Assembly: GCF_002116695.1 (NCBI RefSeq)
Contig: NZ_CP020477.1
Location: 607,501-671,500, forward strand
DNA length: 64,000 nt
Source of the DNA: Acidianus manzaensis
GTDB lineage: Archaea; Thermoproteota; Thermoprotei_A; Sulfolobales; Sulfolobaceae
Direction: 5' to 3'
Shown in pieces: positions 43,755 to 57,689 of this stretch. How positions within the stretch are numbered: position 1 is the stretch's first letter; every line of letters begins with the position of its first letter. The position numbers and the translations under genes are program-made. The notes below the pieces were generated by a model. The model was given only the letters and a program-made list of their open reading frames with translations. It was not told the DNA's origin and searched no databases.

Positions 43755-44527
43755 TCATTTATTGATTTCAAGAATTTTTCATCGGAAGTTACTATAACTT
43801 CGGGTACTACTGAAACTTCCTTTAAGCTAATTTTTATCTTGTTCCCCCTTAAATCTATAGGTTCTATACCTAATTCTCTACAGAAACCAGATGATGCAGC
43901 AATATCTACATTTCTAAGTTTTTCTCTAATGTCAAAATATAAGTAAGCTCTGCCCGTACATACTAAAATCATGTCTAAAGAAGACGAACCTAAGTTTCTT
44001 ATTTTAAAATTAGTAAGTTTTGAGAAAATTTTTCCCACAATATCTAATTGTGTCTTATTATAATATGGAAGAACAATATTATTTATTGGATTTTTTCTTT
44101 CTATCTTTTTCTTATTGATATATGATCCTGTATGATCGTATGAATAGATATTTTTCCCAAAGACCTCAGCTACTACACCTGCATATTGTTCATACTCTTT
44201 TCTTTCATTATTTTTCTTAAATACCGCAATAGAAACTGATGACCAAGGTATTCCAGTGATATAATTAGTACTTCCATCTAATGGATCAATTACTGCAATA
44301 TATTCTGAGTTTTCTTTTATTTTTGGTTCACTTTCTTCCGAAATGAAGGAAAATGAATACCCAGAATGAGATAAAAGATCAAATATATAATCTTCTGATA
44401 ATTTATCAGCTTTTCTTGTAGTATCTCCTTGATGATATCCTAGTATTTCATCTATGCCTTTTTTATCATGTATTTCAAATAGGTATTTACTAGCTTCTTC
44501 TCCTACTTTATTTAAAAAATCTAGCAA
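43751..44527 (-). CDS. Inositol monophosphatase-family phosphatase
   Basis: 258 residues with the family motifs [21 protein letters not shown] and [15 protein letters not shown] for two or three Mg ions. Archaeal members dephosphorylate inositol-1-phosphate and, in many, fructose-1,6-bisphosphate. In Sulfolobales the main FBPase is a different bifunctional enzyme, so inositol for lipid headgroups is a reasonable role. It starts one base from the trxB stop on the same strand. Confidence 0.88.
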
Positions 44528-44528
44528 T

Positions 44529-45500
<972 letters not shown>

Positions 45501-45551
45501 GGTTATATATTAAATAAATGCGAATTTAAAGGTTAATGATGTTGATATTAA

Positions 45552-47063
45552 ATGAAAGCAATGAAAGTTTTACTTATTACTGGTGAGTTAGCTTATCCTA
45601 TAGTTAAAGAATCTATAAAAAACATAAAACATCATACAATTGAAATTAAAGTTTTAAATTATCCAGTGGCAGCATTAATGAGTGTCAGATATATTCTTGA
45701 GAGCTTAAAAAATGATAATTTACATGATTATGATGTAATTATATTACCTGGATTAGTTTATGGAGATGCAAAAATTATAGAAGACAAATACGGCGTAAAA
45801 ACTGTAAAAGGTTCTGAGAATGCATGGGATATTCCATTAGTTATTGAGGCAATTAGTAAAGGAATAAAATTATCCAGTATTTATCCAGCAGATAGAATTT
45901 TGGGTAATATGAAAAATATCGAAGTAAATAAAATTCTCCATGCTATAGAGGAAGAACAAAAGGTTGCATTTGAAGAAGGTATAAAAATTCCCTTATATCC
46001 TCCTCCTTTTAGAATATTTCTTGAGGTAGATCCTTTATATTCCGATGAGAAAATAATAGAAGAAATTGAAAGAACTAGAAAATTTGTTGATGTATATGTT
46101 ATTGGGTTTCCAGTAGGACATGATGATGTGAATGAGGTTAGAAGGAGAATAAGAAAAATAGTTGATTTAGGAGTAATTGTAGGTATAGATTCTGATTCTC
46201 CTAAAGAGCTTATAGAAGGAGTAAATTCCGGAGCAAAATTCGTATTTAATATTAATGAGATAAATAATGAAAAATTAGATATAATTAAGAAAGACGCATC
46301 GTTTATTGTAGCACCATTTAATCCTAATAATAGGACAGAAATTGTAATAAGTTTAGCAAAAAAATTAAGAGATAGAGGATTTGAAAAACTTATTCTTGAT
46401 CCTGTACTTTCACCTCCTTTGCAGGGTATGGTGGAAAGTCTTTTGAGTTACTATGAAATTAGAAAACAATTACCTGATTTTCCTATGCTCATGGGTGGAT
46501 TGAACGTTACGGAACTGATAGATGCAGATAGCCATAGTATAAACTCACTATTAACTTCTATTGCTGGAGAATTAGGAATATCTAGTATTTTAACTATGGA
46601 AAAAGGAAAAACAAAATGGAGCTCATGGGAATTAAAGGAATCTTCCAAAATGGTAAGTATAGCATTAAAACAAGGTAGAGTGCCTAAGGATATTGGAATA
46701 GATCTTTTAATTTTAAAAGATAAAAAAATACTCAATAATATGGAAAAATTTGATAATGTAATAGAAGTTGAGCATAATGAACCAGAAATGGATTCTTCGG
46801 GCTATGCAAAAATTCTTACTGATAAAAATAAAGGAAAGATAGATTTGATTTTTTATGGCAAAGAAAACATAGTACTACAAGGAGAGGAAGCTCTATCTTT
46901 AGGTAGGGAATTAATAAAGCGGGTTAATGTTAGTACTCAGCATGCACTGTACATTGGTTATGAATTAGCTAAAGCTGAAATAGCGTTAAATTTAGATAAA
47001 AACTATATTCAAGATTCGCCATTATTTAAGAGGTTACATAAGAATGAAGATAGCTATTCCTAA
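45552..47063 (+). CDS. Dihydropteroate-synthase-related protein
   Basis: 503 residues: an N-terminal Rossmann-like region of about 160 residues followed by a TIM-barrel DHPS-like half ([63 protein letters not shown]). This matches the archaeal family annotated as DHPS-related (TIGR00284-type), which is not the classical FolP. It probably joins a pterin and a benzoate-like unit in modified folate synthesis. In Sulfolobus the folate analogue is sulfopterin. A PTPS gene and an mptE-like gene nearby support a pterin role. Confidence 0.78.
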   Translation: MKAMKVLLITGELAYPIVKESIKNIKHHTIEIKVLNYPVAALMSVRYILESLKNDNLHDYDVIILPGLVYGDAKIIEDKYGVKTVKGSENAWDIPLVIEAISKGIKLSSIYPADRILGNMKNIEVNKILHAIEEEQKVAFEEGIKIPLYPPPFRIFLEVDPLYSDEKIIEEIERTRKFVDVYVIGFPVGHDDVNEVRRRIRKIVDLGVIVGIDSDSPKELIEGVNSGAKFVFNINEINNEKLDIIKKDASFIVAPFNPNNRTEIVISLAKKLRDRGFEKLILDPVLSPPLQGMVESLLSYYEIRKQLPDFPMLMGGLNVTELIDADSHSINSLLTSIAGELGISSILTMEKGKTKWSSWELKESSKMVSIALKQGRVPKDIGIDLLILKDKKILNNMEKFDNVIEVEHNEPEMDSSGYAKILTDKNKGKIDLIFYGKENIVLQGEEALSLGRELIKRVNVSTQHALYIGYELAKAEIALNLDKNYIQDSPLFKRLHKNEDSYS

Positions 47064-47445
47064 AATTATATATGAAAAAAATGCTGAATATACTTTGGCA
47101 TTTGCGGTTTTGCCTACTACAGACAAAGGTGAAGTTATAGATATTTTAAAAAAGAATATGAGAATTAGTGAATGTAATGATATTATTTTATGCTATCCTA
47201 GTATTTTCGGTGGAATATTTATTTTCAAGAATAACATTATAGTTTCTAGAATTGAATATCAAGGATATATATGTAATAATAAAGATCAAAATGCATTGCA
47301 GTTCAATATTAATGATTTCTTACAGATAGATGGTAAAGATATTTCGTGTTTTAGGTTTGAAAAAAATAGTTATTGTTTTTCGCATAAAAAAATTAATGAG
47401 TCATGTATTCCAATAGATAATATAGGTTTGCGTTTTATAGTTTAA
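47044..47445 (+). CDS. Protein of unknown function coupled to the DHPS-related gene
   Basis: 133 residues ([20 protein letters not shown]...), starting 20 nt before the end of the DHPS-related gene, so it is translated from the same mRNA. It is mainly beta with a notable Cys set ([33 protein letters not shown]) that might bind a metal. No family is recognised. Coupling makes it a candidate for the pterin pathway. Its stop shares TTAA with the convergent PTPS gene. Confidence 0.5.
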   Translation: MKIAIPKIIYEKNAEYTLAFAVLPTTDKGEVIDILKKNMRISECNDIILCYPSIFGGIFIFKNNIIVSRIEYQGYICNNKDQNALQFNINDFLQIDGKDISCFRFEKNSYCFSHKKINESCIPIDNIGLRFIV

Positions 47446-47841
47446 GGATATTCTATGATAACGTAAGAGTCTTTTCCTTCATATATTTTTAAAGTAACTT
47501 TCATATTAAGTTTAGAATAGATTTCTTTTGCTATTTCTAAACCTATATATTCAGCAGTAGGAAAAGGATGATCTATTACTTTTATTTCGTTTCTAAATGG
47601 GCCAGAAATAGATATTTTTTCAAGATCTCTCTTAGGTACAATAAATTTATGGTCCCATTCTTTTACTATCTCTGTAATTATCTCTCGTATATAGTTAAAA
47701 TCTAGTATGAATCCATTCTCTTCATTTATATTTCCTTCTATTTCTACATTTAAAATATAAGTATGTCCGTGAATTTGTGAATCTCCTATAGACGATAAAG
47801 TATAGTGAGCAGAATCTATTGTAAATCCTTCAATTCCAACT

Positions 47842-47852
<11 letters not shown>
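47442..47852 (-). CDS. 6-pyruvoyl-tetrahydropterin synthase/QueD-family protein
   Basis: 136 residues with zinc ligands in SAHYTL and [13 protein letters not shown] and the downstream WDHKFI and [11 protein letters not shown] elements. The four residues before HGH are D-S-Q-I, so neither the Cys of QueD nor the Glu of folate-type PTPS-III is at its usual place. The reaction is therefore uncertain (pterin or 7-deazaguanine). The position opposite a DHPS-related gene favours pterins. Its start overlaps the upstream gene by 11 nt. Confidence 0.75.
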
Positions 47853-48294
<442 letters not shown>

Positions 48295-48370
48295 CGAAGG
48301 TCTAGTGCTTAAATACTTGTTTGTGATTTGCATAACTTTATCTATGTATTTCTGTTATTAAAGCATAATA

Positions 48371-48820
48371 ATGATCAATTTAATTGGCTTATTATCAAAT
48401 GATATTTTACTTTGGTACAATAAACGATTAAAAGGAATTTTATTACTGACAGACTTATCTTCGTCAGACTTACTCATTATTTTAGATGGGGTAGAGAAAA
48501 TCTCCCTTATAAATAGGGGAGAAATATTTAACTTTTTCTTTAATAGATTAAGAAATACTAAAGAATTCAGAGAATATGTTTTAGAAAATAGGAAATATCC
48601 TAAAATAAACGGAATAATCATTTCCCCAATAGAAATTTCATATAACAATCCAAAGGTACTTTATATGATTTTAAATGGATATATACTATACGATCCACAA
48701 AATCTTCTCCAAGAAAAGAGAAAGGAAATTAAAGAAAATAAGATAAAAATAGTCAATTATAAACATGATAAACTAATAGACTTAGGAAAAGTTAAGAAAG
48801 GAGAGGTAATTGATCTATGA
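48371..48820 (+). CDS. Unknown protein, possible degenerate nucleotidyltransferase partner of a HEPN-like protein
   Basis: 149 residues. LKGILLLTDLSSSDLLIILD followed by helices and NGYILYDPQNLLQEKRKEIKE vaguely resembles a minimal nucleotidyltransferase domain, including the late strand ILYDP, but the diagnostic G-S-x(7-10)-D-x-D motif is missing. It overlaps the next gene by 4 nt (ATGA), and that product is helical and HEPN-like. This order, MNT then HEPN, is common in archaea. Function unknown. Confidence 0.5.
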   Translation: MINLIGLLSNDILLWYNKRLKGILLLTDLSSSDLLIILDGVEKISLINRGEIFNFFFNRLRNTKEFREYVLENRKYPKINGIIISPIEISYNNPKVLYMILNGYILYDPQNLLQEKRKEIKENKIKIVNYKHDKLIDLGKVKKGEVIDL

Positions 48821-49233
48821 ATACGAGCTCATTAGCGTCAGAATTTATTTTGAGAAGTTTAAGAAATTTGAAAGAAGCTAGAGAAGCTTATGATGATGGA
48901 GATAAGTATTATACATTAATTAGATTAAATGAATGCTTAAGTAATATAAGCAATGCTATTTTAGCATTATATGGAGTCTATTTAATTGAAGGAGATCCTA
49001 TATCATCTCTTGGATATTTGATTGAAACAAGAGATCTTGACGAAAAATCAAAATCTTTAATTTTAGAAATTCAAGAACTTGAAAGAAATATTAATGTAAT
49101 AAATTATTTTGACGAATCATCATTAAAATCTCCATCAGTTTTAGCTAGGGATAAAGATCTTGGATCGTTCTTAGAAAAAGTAACTAAAATATTTGAGATT
49201 GTACAGAATATATTTGATGAGTTTCATCCTTGA
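48817..49233 (+). CDS. HEPN-like helical protein
   Basis: 138 residues, almost entirely helical (ASEFILRSLRNLKEAREAYD, YYTLIRLNECLSNISNAIL). The helix-turn pattern resembles HEPN domains, but no R-x4-6-H catalytic motif is visible, so RNase activity is unlikely. It is coupled to the upstream gene through ATGA. It overlaps the following small gene by 17 nt. A structural partner role is the best guess. Confidence 0.5.
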   Translation: MNTSSLASEFILRSLRNLKEAREAYDDGDKYYTLIRLNECLSNISNAILALYGVYLIEGDPISSLGYLIETRDLDEKSKSLILEIQELERNINVINYFDESSLKSPSVLARDKDLGSFLEKVTKIFEIVQNIFDEFHP

Positions 49234-49405
49234 TTTAGACTCTTCAGAGTGCAGTTTTGATCCTATTGAAGCTATAGAATATGTAAAAAAACAAGCAATA
49301 TTTAAAATTAACAATAACAATCCATACTTCAAAACTATAGAAGAAAAATATAATATACAAATAATACAACAAAAAGGTGATGAGGTATACTTCAAGATAC
49401 TTTAA
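49217..49405 (+). CDS. Small protein of unknown function (62 aa)
   Basis: From the ATG at 49217 it reads [20 protein letters not shown], then [20 protein letters not shown] and ending VYFKIL: a small alpha/beta protein of unknown function. An ATG eight codons earlier is less likely. It overlaps the HEPN-like gene by 17 nt, and its stop lies 2 nt before the first plausible ATG for the mptE-like frame. Its dense packing suggests membership of the same operon. Confidence 0.45.
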   Translation: MSFILDLDSSECSFDPIEAIEYVKKQAIFKINNNNPYFKTIEEKYNIQIIQQKGDEVYFKIL

Positions 49406-49406
49406 G

Positions 49407-50068
<662 letters not shown>

Positions 50069-50081
50069 GGAAAAGGGATGA

Positions 50082-51221
50082 GTATTCTCTGTACCGAATA
50101 AAAAAGTTAGAATTTTAGATACCACATTAAGAGATGGAGAACAAGCTCCAGGTATAGATTTTACAATTGAGCAAAAAGTACAGATAGCAAAACAATTAGC
50201 TAGGTTAGGAGTAGATGTAATTGAAGCAGGATTTCCAGCATCATCAGAAGGAGAGTTTATTGCGACTAAAAAGATTTTAGAGGAAGTAGGAGATCAAACT
50301 GAAGTAATAGGCTTAGCTAGGGCAAATAAGTATGATATAGACAAAGTTATAGAAGCAGGTCTATCAAGTATTCATGTATTTATAGCCACATCAGAAATTC
50401 ACATGAAATATAAGCTAAAAATGACAAGAGAAGAAGTATTGGAAAGAATATACGATAATGTAAAATATGCAAAATCTCATGGCTTAATAGTAGAATATAG
50501 CCCAGAAGATGCTACAAGAACTGATGAAGAATTTTTAATTAAGGCAGTAAAGACTGCGATCGAAGCTGGAGCTGATAGAATAAACATACCAGATACAGTA
50601 GGAACTATGACTCCATTTACATTTTATGATAAGATTAAGAAAGTCGTTAGTATAGCAGGAGATAAGATCGTAAGTGTCCATTGTCATAATGATTTTGGTC
50701 TAGCTACAGCAAATTCAATAGCAGGTGTTGCAGCTGGAGCTAGGCAAGTTCATGTAACAGTTAATGGAATTGGAGAAAGAGCAGGAAATGCTTCATTAGA
50801 AGAAGTTGTTATGGTATTGAAAAAATTAATGGGATATGAAGTAGGAATAAAAACGTGGTTATTATATGAAACTAGTAGACTAGTATCAGAACTAGGCGGA
50901 ATTCCTATTCCATATTTTAAAGCTATAGTAGGAGAAAACGCATTTGGACATGAAGCTGGAATACATGTTCACGGAGTTATAGAAAATCCAGCTACGTATG
51001 AGCCATTATCTCCAGAAGAAGTAGGTAATTTTAGAAGATTAGCATTAGGCAAGCATAGCGGGATTCATGGTTTGAATAAAATTTTAGAAGAACAAGGTAT
51101 TTATTTGGATACTGAAAAATTAAAGATTGTACTAGCAGAAATTAAGAAAAAAGCTGATGCAGGAGAAAAAATATCACCAGAAGATGCAAAAAATATAGCA
51201 CTTAAACTTATGAATTCATAG
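50082..51221 (+). CDS. leuA: LeuA-type 2-isopropylmalate/homocitrate synthase without a normal start codon
   Basis: The open frame (380 codons) carries [15 protein letters not shown], the metal loop HCHNDFGLA and [15 protein letters not shown]. The claisen-condensing barrel is complete, but the C-terminal regulatory LeuA dimer domain is missing, as in short family members. Acetyl-CoA condenses with a 2-oxoacid, and leucine or lysine-type synthesis cannot be told apart. Upstream ATGs at 50066 and 50078 are one base out of frame and end at TAA 50099. In this frame no ATG, GTG or TTG occurs before 50403. One extra base near 50087 would explain it ([13 protein letters not shown]). Confidence 0.75.
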   Translation, partial: VFSVPNKKVRILDTTLRDGEQAPGIDFTIEQKVQIAKQLARLGVDVIEAGFPASSEGEFIATKKILEEVGDQTEVIGLARANKYDIDKVIEAGLSSIHVFIATSEIHMKYKLKMTREEVLERIYDNVKYAKSHGLIVEYSPEDATRTDEEFLIKAVKTAIEAGADRINIPDTVGTMTPFTFYDKIKKVVSIAGDKIVSVHCHNDFGLATANSIAGVAAGARQVHVTVNGIGERAGNASLEEVVMVLKKLMGYEVGIKTWLLYETSRLVSELGGIPIPYFKAIVGENAFGHEAGIHVHGVIENPATYEPLSPEEVGNFRRLALGKHSGIHGLNKILEEQGIYLDTEKLKIVLAEIKKKADAGEKISPEDAKNIALKLMNS

Positions 51222-51235
51222 ATTGAATTATTTTT

Positions 51236-51845
51236 ATGATAAAATATTTAGGTCATTCAATGTTTGTAATAGATGATAAGATTGTTATTGATCCACATGA
51301 TGGAGGAAGTATAGGTTTAGAAAAACCTCCTATTCAAAAAGCCGATTTAGTTCTTATTACTCATGATCATTATGATCATAATGCGTATCAACTCTTCAGT
51401 TATAATGACTTAAAATTAAAATATTATGGATATATAAATTATCAAGGATATAAAATTACTGGATATAAATCTTATCATGATAAAGAAAATGGAAAGAGAA
51501 GAGGAGAAAATGCAGTTTATAAAATAGAAAAGCCAGATGGAAAAATTATAGTCCACTTAGGAGATATAGGAGAAATAAATGATAAACTATTAAAAGAATT
51601 AGGAAATCCTGACGTTTTAATGATACCAGTGGGAGGTTTAATTACTATTGATTATAAGGAAGCTATAGAAATTATTAAAGAATTGAAACCTAGTATTGTT
51701 TTTCCCATGCATTATTGGGTAAAAGGTTTACTTATGCCATTAGATCCTATAGAAAATTTCTTGGAAGAAATAAAAGGAAAAAATTATTCAATTAAGGAGT
51801 ATAAAAAAGAAGTTAATGAAAATGAAGAGAAAGAAACTATCTTTT

Positions 51846-51856
<11 letters not shown>
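51236..51856 (+). CDS. Metallo-beta-lactamase-fold hydrolase
   Basis: 206 residues with the metal motif H43-D-H45-Y-D47-H48 ([10 protein letters not shown]), a second His in [10 protein letters not shown], Asp in HLGDIGEIN and the late FPMHYWVKG. It resembles UPF0173-type zinc hydrolases that act on small substrates, and no substrate is indicated. It lies 14 nt after the leuA-type gene on the same strand. Its last 11 nt overlap a small regulator gene on the other strand. Confidence 0.8.
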
Positions 51857-52022
<166 letters not shown>

Positions 52023-52054
52023 CGCGTATCTAATATATATATTCTTAGTACTAC

Positions 52055-52109
<55 letters not shown>

Positions 52110-52130
52110 ATAAGAGGAAGATTAATATAG

Positions 52131-52462
<332 letters not shown>

Positions 52463-52492
52463 AATACTCTTATGTTAATTTATTAATTTGTA

Positions 52493-52548
52493 GGCCTATG
52501 GGATTATGTCCTCGTGTCCCGAGGGCTTTATGAACATAGGTGGGTCCC
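52493..52548 (+). ncRNA. GC-rich structured RNA candidate
   Basis: In an AT-rich spacer, 31 of these 56 bases are G or C. The sequence folds as an outer stem CCTATG (52495-52500) with CATAGG (52535-52540), and an inner 7-bp stem GTCCTCG (52508-52514) with CGAGGGC (52520-52526) closed by TGTCC. An internal loop (GGATTAT/TTTATGAA) lies between, similar in layout to a guide-RNA pocket, although no ACA box is found. A TATA-like CTTAAAATA (52459-52467) is about 25-30 nt upstream. Candidates are an H/ACA-like guide or a novel RNA. The strand is inferred. Confidence 0.55.
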
Positions 52549-52595
52549 AAAAAAACGTAATAGTTTTATATTTAATATATTCCATAAGTAGAATT

Positions 52596-52826
52596 CTACA
52601 TTGATATTAATGTTACTGTTCTTATTATAGAGGAGTTCTTTCTTACTTGATTTATTATCTTGTTAAGTTCGTCAAGCGATTGAGCTTCTATTTCTATTAC
52701 TGCATCATACTCTCCGTATACTGGAGTCGCATTTTTTACTCCGTTAACTTTTTTCAAGTCACTTATTACATCTAATTCTTTTCCAATTGACGTTATTAAA
52801 AGAACATATGCTTTTACATTCGACAT
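52596..52826 (-). CDS. Stand-alone Lrp/AsnC ligand-binding (RAM) domain
   Basis: 76 residues ([20 protein letters not shown], with [14 protein letters not shown] and [12 protein letters not shown]). This is the beta-alpha-beta-beta-alpha-beta effector domain of Lrp/AsnC regulators without the HTH. Such proteins bind amino acids and can pair with full-length Lrp proteins. A TATA-like TTTTTATATAAC (about 52846-52857, reverse) precedes the ATG at leaderless spacing. Confidence 0.85.
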   Translation of the reverse strand: MSNVKAYVLLITSIGKELDVISDLKKVNGVKNATPVYGEYDAVIEIEAQSLDELNKIINQVRKNSSIIRTVTLISM

Positions 52827-52857
52827 AATTATATTTCTACTCTGTTATATAAAAATC

Positions 52858-54029
<1,172 letters not shown>

Positions 54030-54033
<4 letters not shown>

Positions 54034-54764
54034 TTATTAACACCACTTGTAGCATGTATAAAAGCTTCTTCTAAATTGCTTACACCATACTTTTCTGAAA
54101 TTTCTTTAGGAGTACCTTCTGAGATTATTTTTCCATCATTTATAAGAATTATCTCATCACATAAGAATTCTACTTCTAGCATGTTATGGGAAGATAATAT
54201 TACTGTAGTTTCTTCTTTCATTTGTCTAATTAATTTTCTTATATTTACTGCTGATTCTACATCTAATGCGGACGTAGGTTCATCTAATATGGCAATTTTT
54301 GGATTTACCATTAATGTCCTAGCTATCATTAATCTTCTTTTCATTCCTCTACTATATTCCGAGGCCTTATCATCTATTCTATCTCCAAGATTAGCGATTT
54401 TTATTCCTTTTTCTAGAAACTCTTCAGCTTCTTTTTTATTTTTAGCATAAATATTAGCATAAAATTCCAAATTTTCCCTCCCAGTTAATCTATCGTATGG
54501 GAAGGAATCTTCTGGCATATAAGAAATATAACCTAATTCTTTAGCTTTTTGAGGGGTTAAATCTAATATATTTACTTTTCCCTCGTAATGTCTTATAATT
54601 CCTGATAAAACTCTCAGTGTAGTAGTTTTTCCTGCGCCGTTAGGTCCTATGATCCCAAATATTATATTGCTAGCTACACTAAATGTTAAACCTTTTAGAA
54701 TTTCTTTTTTTGCAAAGTATTTTTTTAGGTCAGTAACACTCAATATAATATCTTTATTGATCAT
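54030..54764 (-). CDS. ABC transporter ATP-binding protein
   Basis: 244 residues with Walker A GPNGAGKT, signature [10 protein letters not shown] (S-R-G variant of LSGGQ), Walker [13 protein letters not shown] and the switch His in LSSHNMLEV. It powers the ABC-2 permease encoded by the overlapping next gene. It belongs to the DrrA/NatA-like export group. Confidence 0.92.
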
Positions 54765-54817
54765 ACTATAGAGTCTTTTCTAAAGGAATAATATATTTCT
54801 TCCCAATATGTAACAGA

Positions 54818-55483
54818 ATGATTGGAGGAGTTAAGGATAGAACTACTGAGGCTTTGCTTAGATTTGGGGACAGAGCTAAAATAATACTTAAGACTGCGGT
54901 AGCTATTGCAGAGGAAAATGATAAGAGAGAATTAGGAGATTTTGATTATAAAACGCTAGTAGAAAAACTCCAAGAAATTGGAGAAGATAAGGATCCTAAA
55001 ATGATATTAAGAGCTTTAGAAAGAGACTTTGGCATAATAGAATCAAGTTATAAATCCTCCAATCAGCATTGGTGGAAATTTATAGATATAGATTCTGTAA
55101 AGTTAGCATTAGATGGAACTGAAGAAGATCCAGAAATTATGATGATAAAGATCCAAGCTAATAGCTTAAATGTAGATGAGATAAGTAGAAGGCTGAAGTT
55201 TCTTTTGGAAAAAACATTGATATCAGATGTTGATAGAGCATTTTTCAAAAAATTTGCTTTTGACGATCTTAATTATATAATGGAAGTTTATAAAAAGGCT
55301 TCCCAGTATGAGGAAACTATTGAAATAGCTGAAAAAATGAGAAGAGTTTTAATTTTAGCATCTAAAGTCTCTATGAAGATAAATGGCAATAAAGTCAATA
55401 AAGGACTTCATGAAGAAGAAAGGAAAAGACAAAATAGTTATGCTAACAGCGTACGATTATACGACAGCGAGGATAATATCTAA
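54818..55483 (+). CDS. Conserved helical protein of unknown function
   Basis: 221 residues, charged and helical ([37 protein letters not shown]). [18 protein letters not shown] in the middle suggests a winged-helix-like unit. No family is recognised. A TATA-like AATATATTT (54791-54799) is about 24 nt before the ATG. The C-terminal 33 codons overlap the panB start by 101 nt in another frame. A tail of mixed composition ([20 protein letters not shown]) there may be non-essential run-on. Confidence 0.55.
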   Translation: MIGGVKDRTTEALLRFGDRAKIILKTAVAIAEENDKRELGDFDYKTLVEKLQEIGEDKDPKMILRALERDFGIIESSYKSSNQHWWKFIDIDSVKLALDGTEEDPEIMMIKIQANSLNVDEISRRLKFLLEKTLISDVDRAFFKKFAFDDLNYIMEVYKKASQYEETIEIAEKMRRVLILASKVSMKINGNKVNKGLHEEERKRQNSYANSVRLYDSEDNI

Positions 55484-56149
55484 AACTAATCTAGATGGAA
55501 TTTTAGTAGGAGATTCATTAGGCATGGTAATGCTAGGCTATAAATCTACTTTGCAAGTTTCCATGAATGATATAATTAGCCACTTAGATTCTGTAGTTCG
55601 TGCAAATCCTCCTCAGTTAATTGTTGCAGATATGCCTTTTATGAGCTATGAGTATTCAAAAAAAGACGCAATACTTAATGCAGGAAAATTATTAAAGCAC
55701 GGAGCAGATGCGATAAAACTAGAAGGAGGAATAGAAGTAGCATCAAAAGTCTCATCAATGATAAGCGCTGGAATTCCGGTTATGGGGCATATAGGTCTTA
55801 CACCTCAAAGATATTTAGAAATTGGAGGTTATAAAATAATTAAAGATGAAGAAAAATTAATTAAAGACGCTAAAGCTTTAGAAGAAGCTGGAGCGTTTTC
55901 TATAGTTATAGAAAATGTTTATGCTGATATAGCAAAAAAGATAACAGAAACTATTAACATTCCTACAATATGCATTGGTGCTGGACCATATTGTGATGGA
56001 CAGATTTTAGTGATTCATGATCTCTTAGGATTAGGTGAATTTATTCCTTATTTTGCTAAGCCGTATTTAAACCTAAAGGAAGAGATAGAGAAAACAATAA
56101 ATCAGTTTTCAGAAGATGTAAAAAAAGGCAAATTTCCAAGTAAAGAAAA

Positions 56150-56174
<25 letters not shown>
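55383..56174 (+). CDS. panB: Ketopantoate hydroxymethyltransferase
   Basis: 263 residues with [12 protein letters not shown], the metal-binding [27 protein letters not shown] and the MGHIGLTPQ turn. It makes ketopantoate from 2-oxoisovalerate and methylene-tetrahydropterin. That cofactor links it to the pterin genes at 45.5-50 kb. The start matches the family, although it lies in the 3' part of the preceding gene (101-nt overlap). It is convergent with the phosphopantothenate synthetase gene (25-nt overlap). Confidence 0.93.
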
Positions 56175-56947
<773 letters not shown>

Positions 56948-57662
56948 GATTCATTACAATCTTCTAATTTAACTATTAATCCTTTCTTTCGAAAGGATTT
57001 TGGATAAGGGGATTTAAATCCTAAACTTTCATTGAATTTTCTAGACAACTCAAAAAAATTTTCAATAGTTCTATTAGATAGAAACGCGTTTATGTAGTCT
57101 AATGCTAGAGTTGAATCTTTTATAATACTTTTAGTAGATATAGATTCAATAGGTTTACTACATATCCTTTTCCACTCAATATCAATAATTTCTACTTTTC
57201 CTCTATAACCTGGTTCTTTTCTGTATACAAGTCCTCCTCCATAATATTGTGAAATTACATCTCCTAATCCATTTCCATTTATTACTTCACTTTCGTGAGC
57301 AATTTTTATAGCTTCGTCTTCATTTTTTCCTAGTAATTCTACACTGCCTAAAGCATAAGCTAAGCTTATACTTCCGCTCATACCATATCCAAATCCTAAA
57401 GGTATCTCTGAATTGACTGAAAGTGTAAGGCTTCCTAGTTTTTGCTTTAAATAATCAAGATTTGGGAAATTGATTTTCTTATTATTAAAAACTATTTCTG
57501 GCTCCCCTCTCTTGATTTCAAATAGAGTATAAGGTTCGAGAACCATGGTTAGACCAATAGAACCAGAATTTTCAAAATTATTTGAGATCTTTGGGTACCA
57601 AATTCCAGAAATACTTATTGGAACAAGAACTTCAATCATAATAACATTTTATAAAGGAAATG

Positions 57663-57674
57663 TTTTATATTTTA
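57663..57674. promoter_or_regulatory. Shared TATA-like element of a divergent pair
   Basis: TTTTATATTTTA lies between the pantoate kinase ATG (57639) and the oxidase GTG (57690), about 28 and 22 nt from them. Each distance is within the usual TATA-to-start range for leaderless genes, so one element may serve both directions. A second TATA-like TTTTATAAA (57647-57655) is nearby. Confidence 0.45.
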
Positions 57675-57689
57675 TTCTTCATATATAAG

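Noticed and set aside
52499..52534. Short frame MGLCPRVPRAL as a leader peptide in the GC-rich element
   Set aside because: The codons coincide with the paired stems and no ribosome-binding site is evident. RNA structure explains the composition better.
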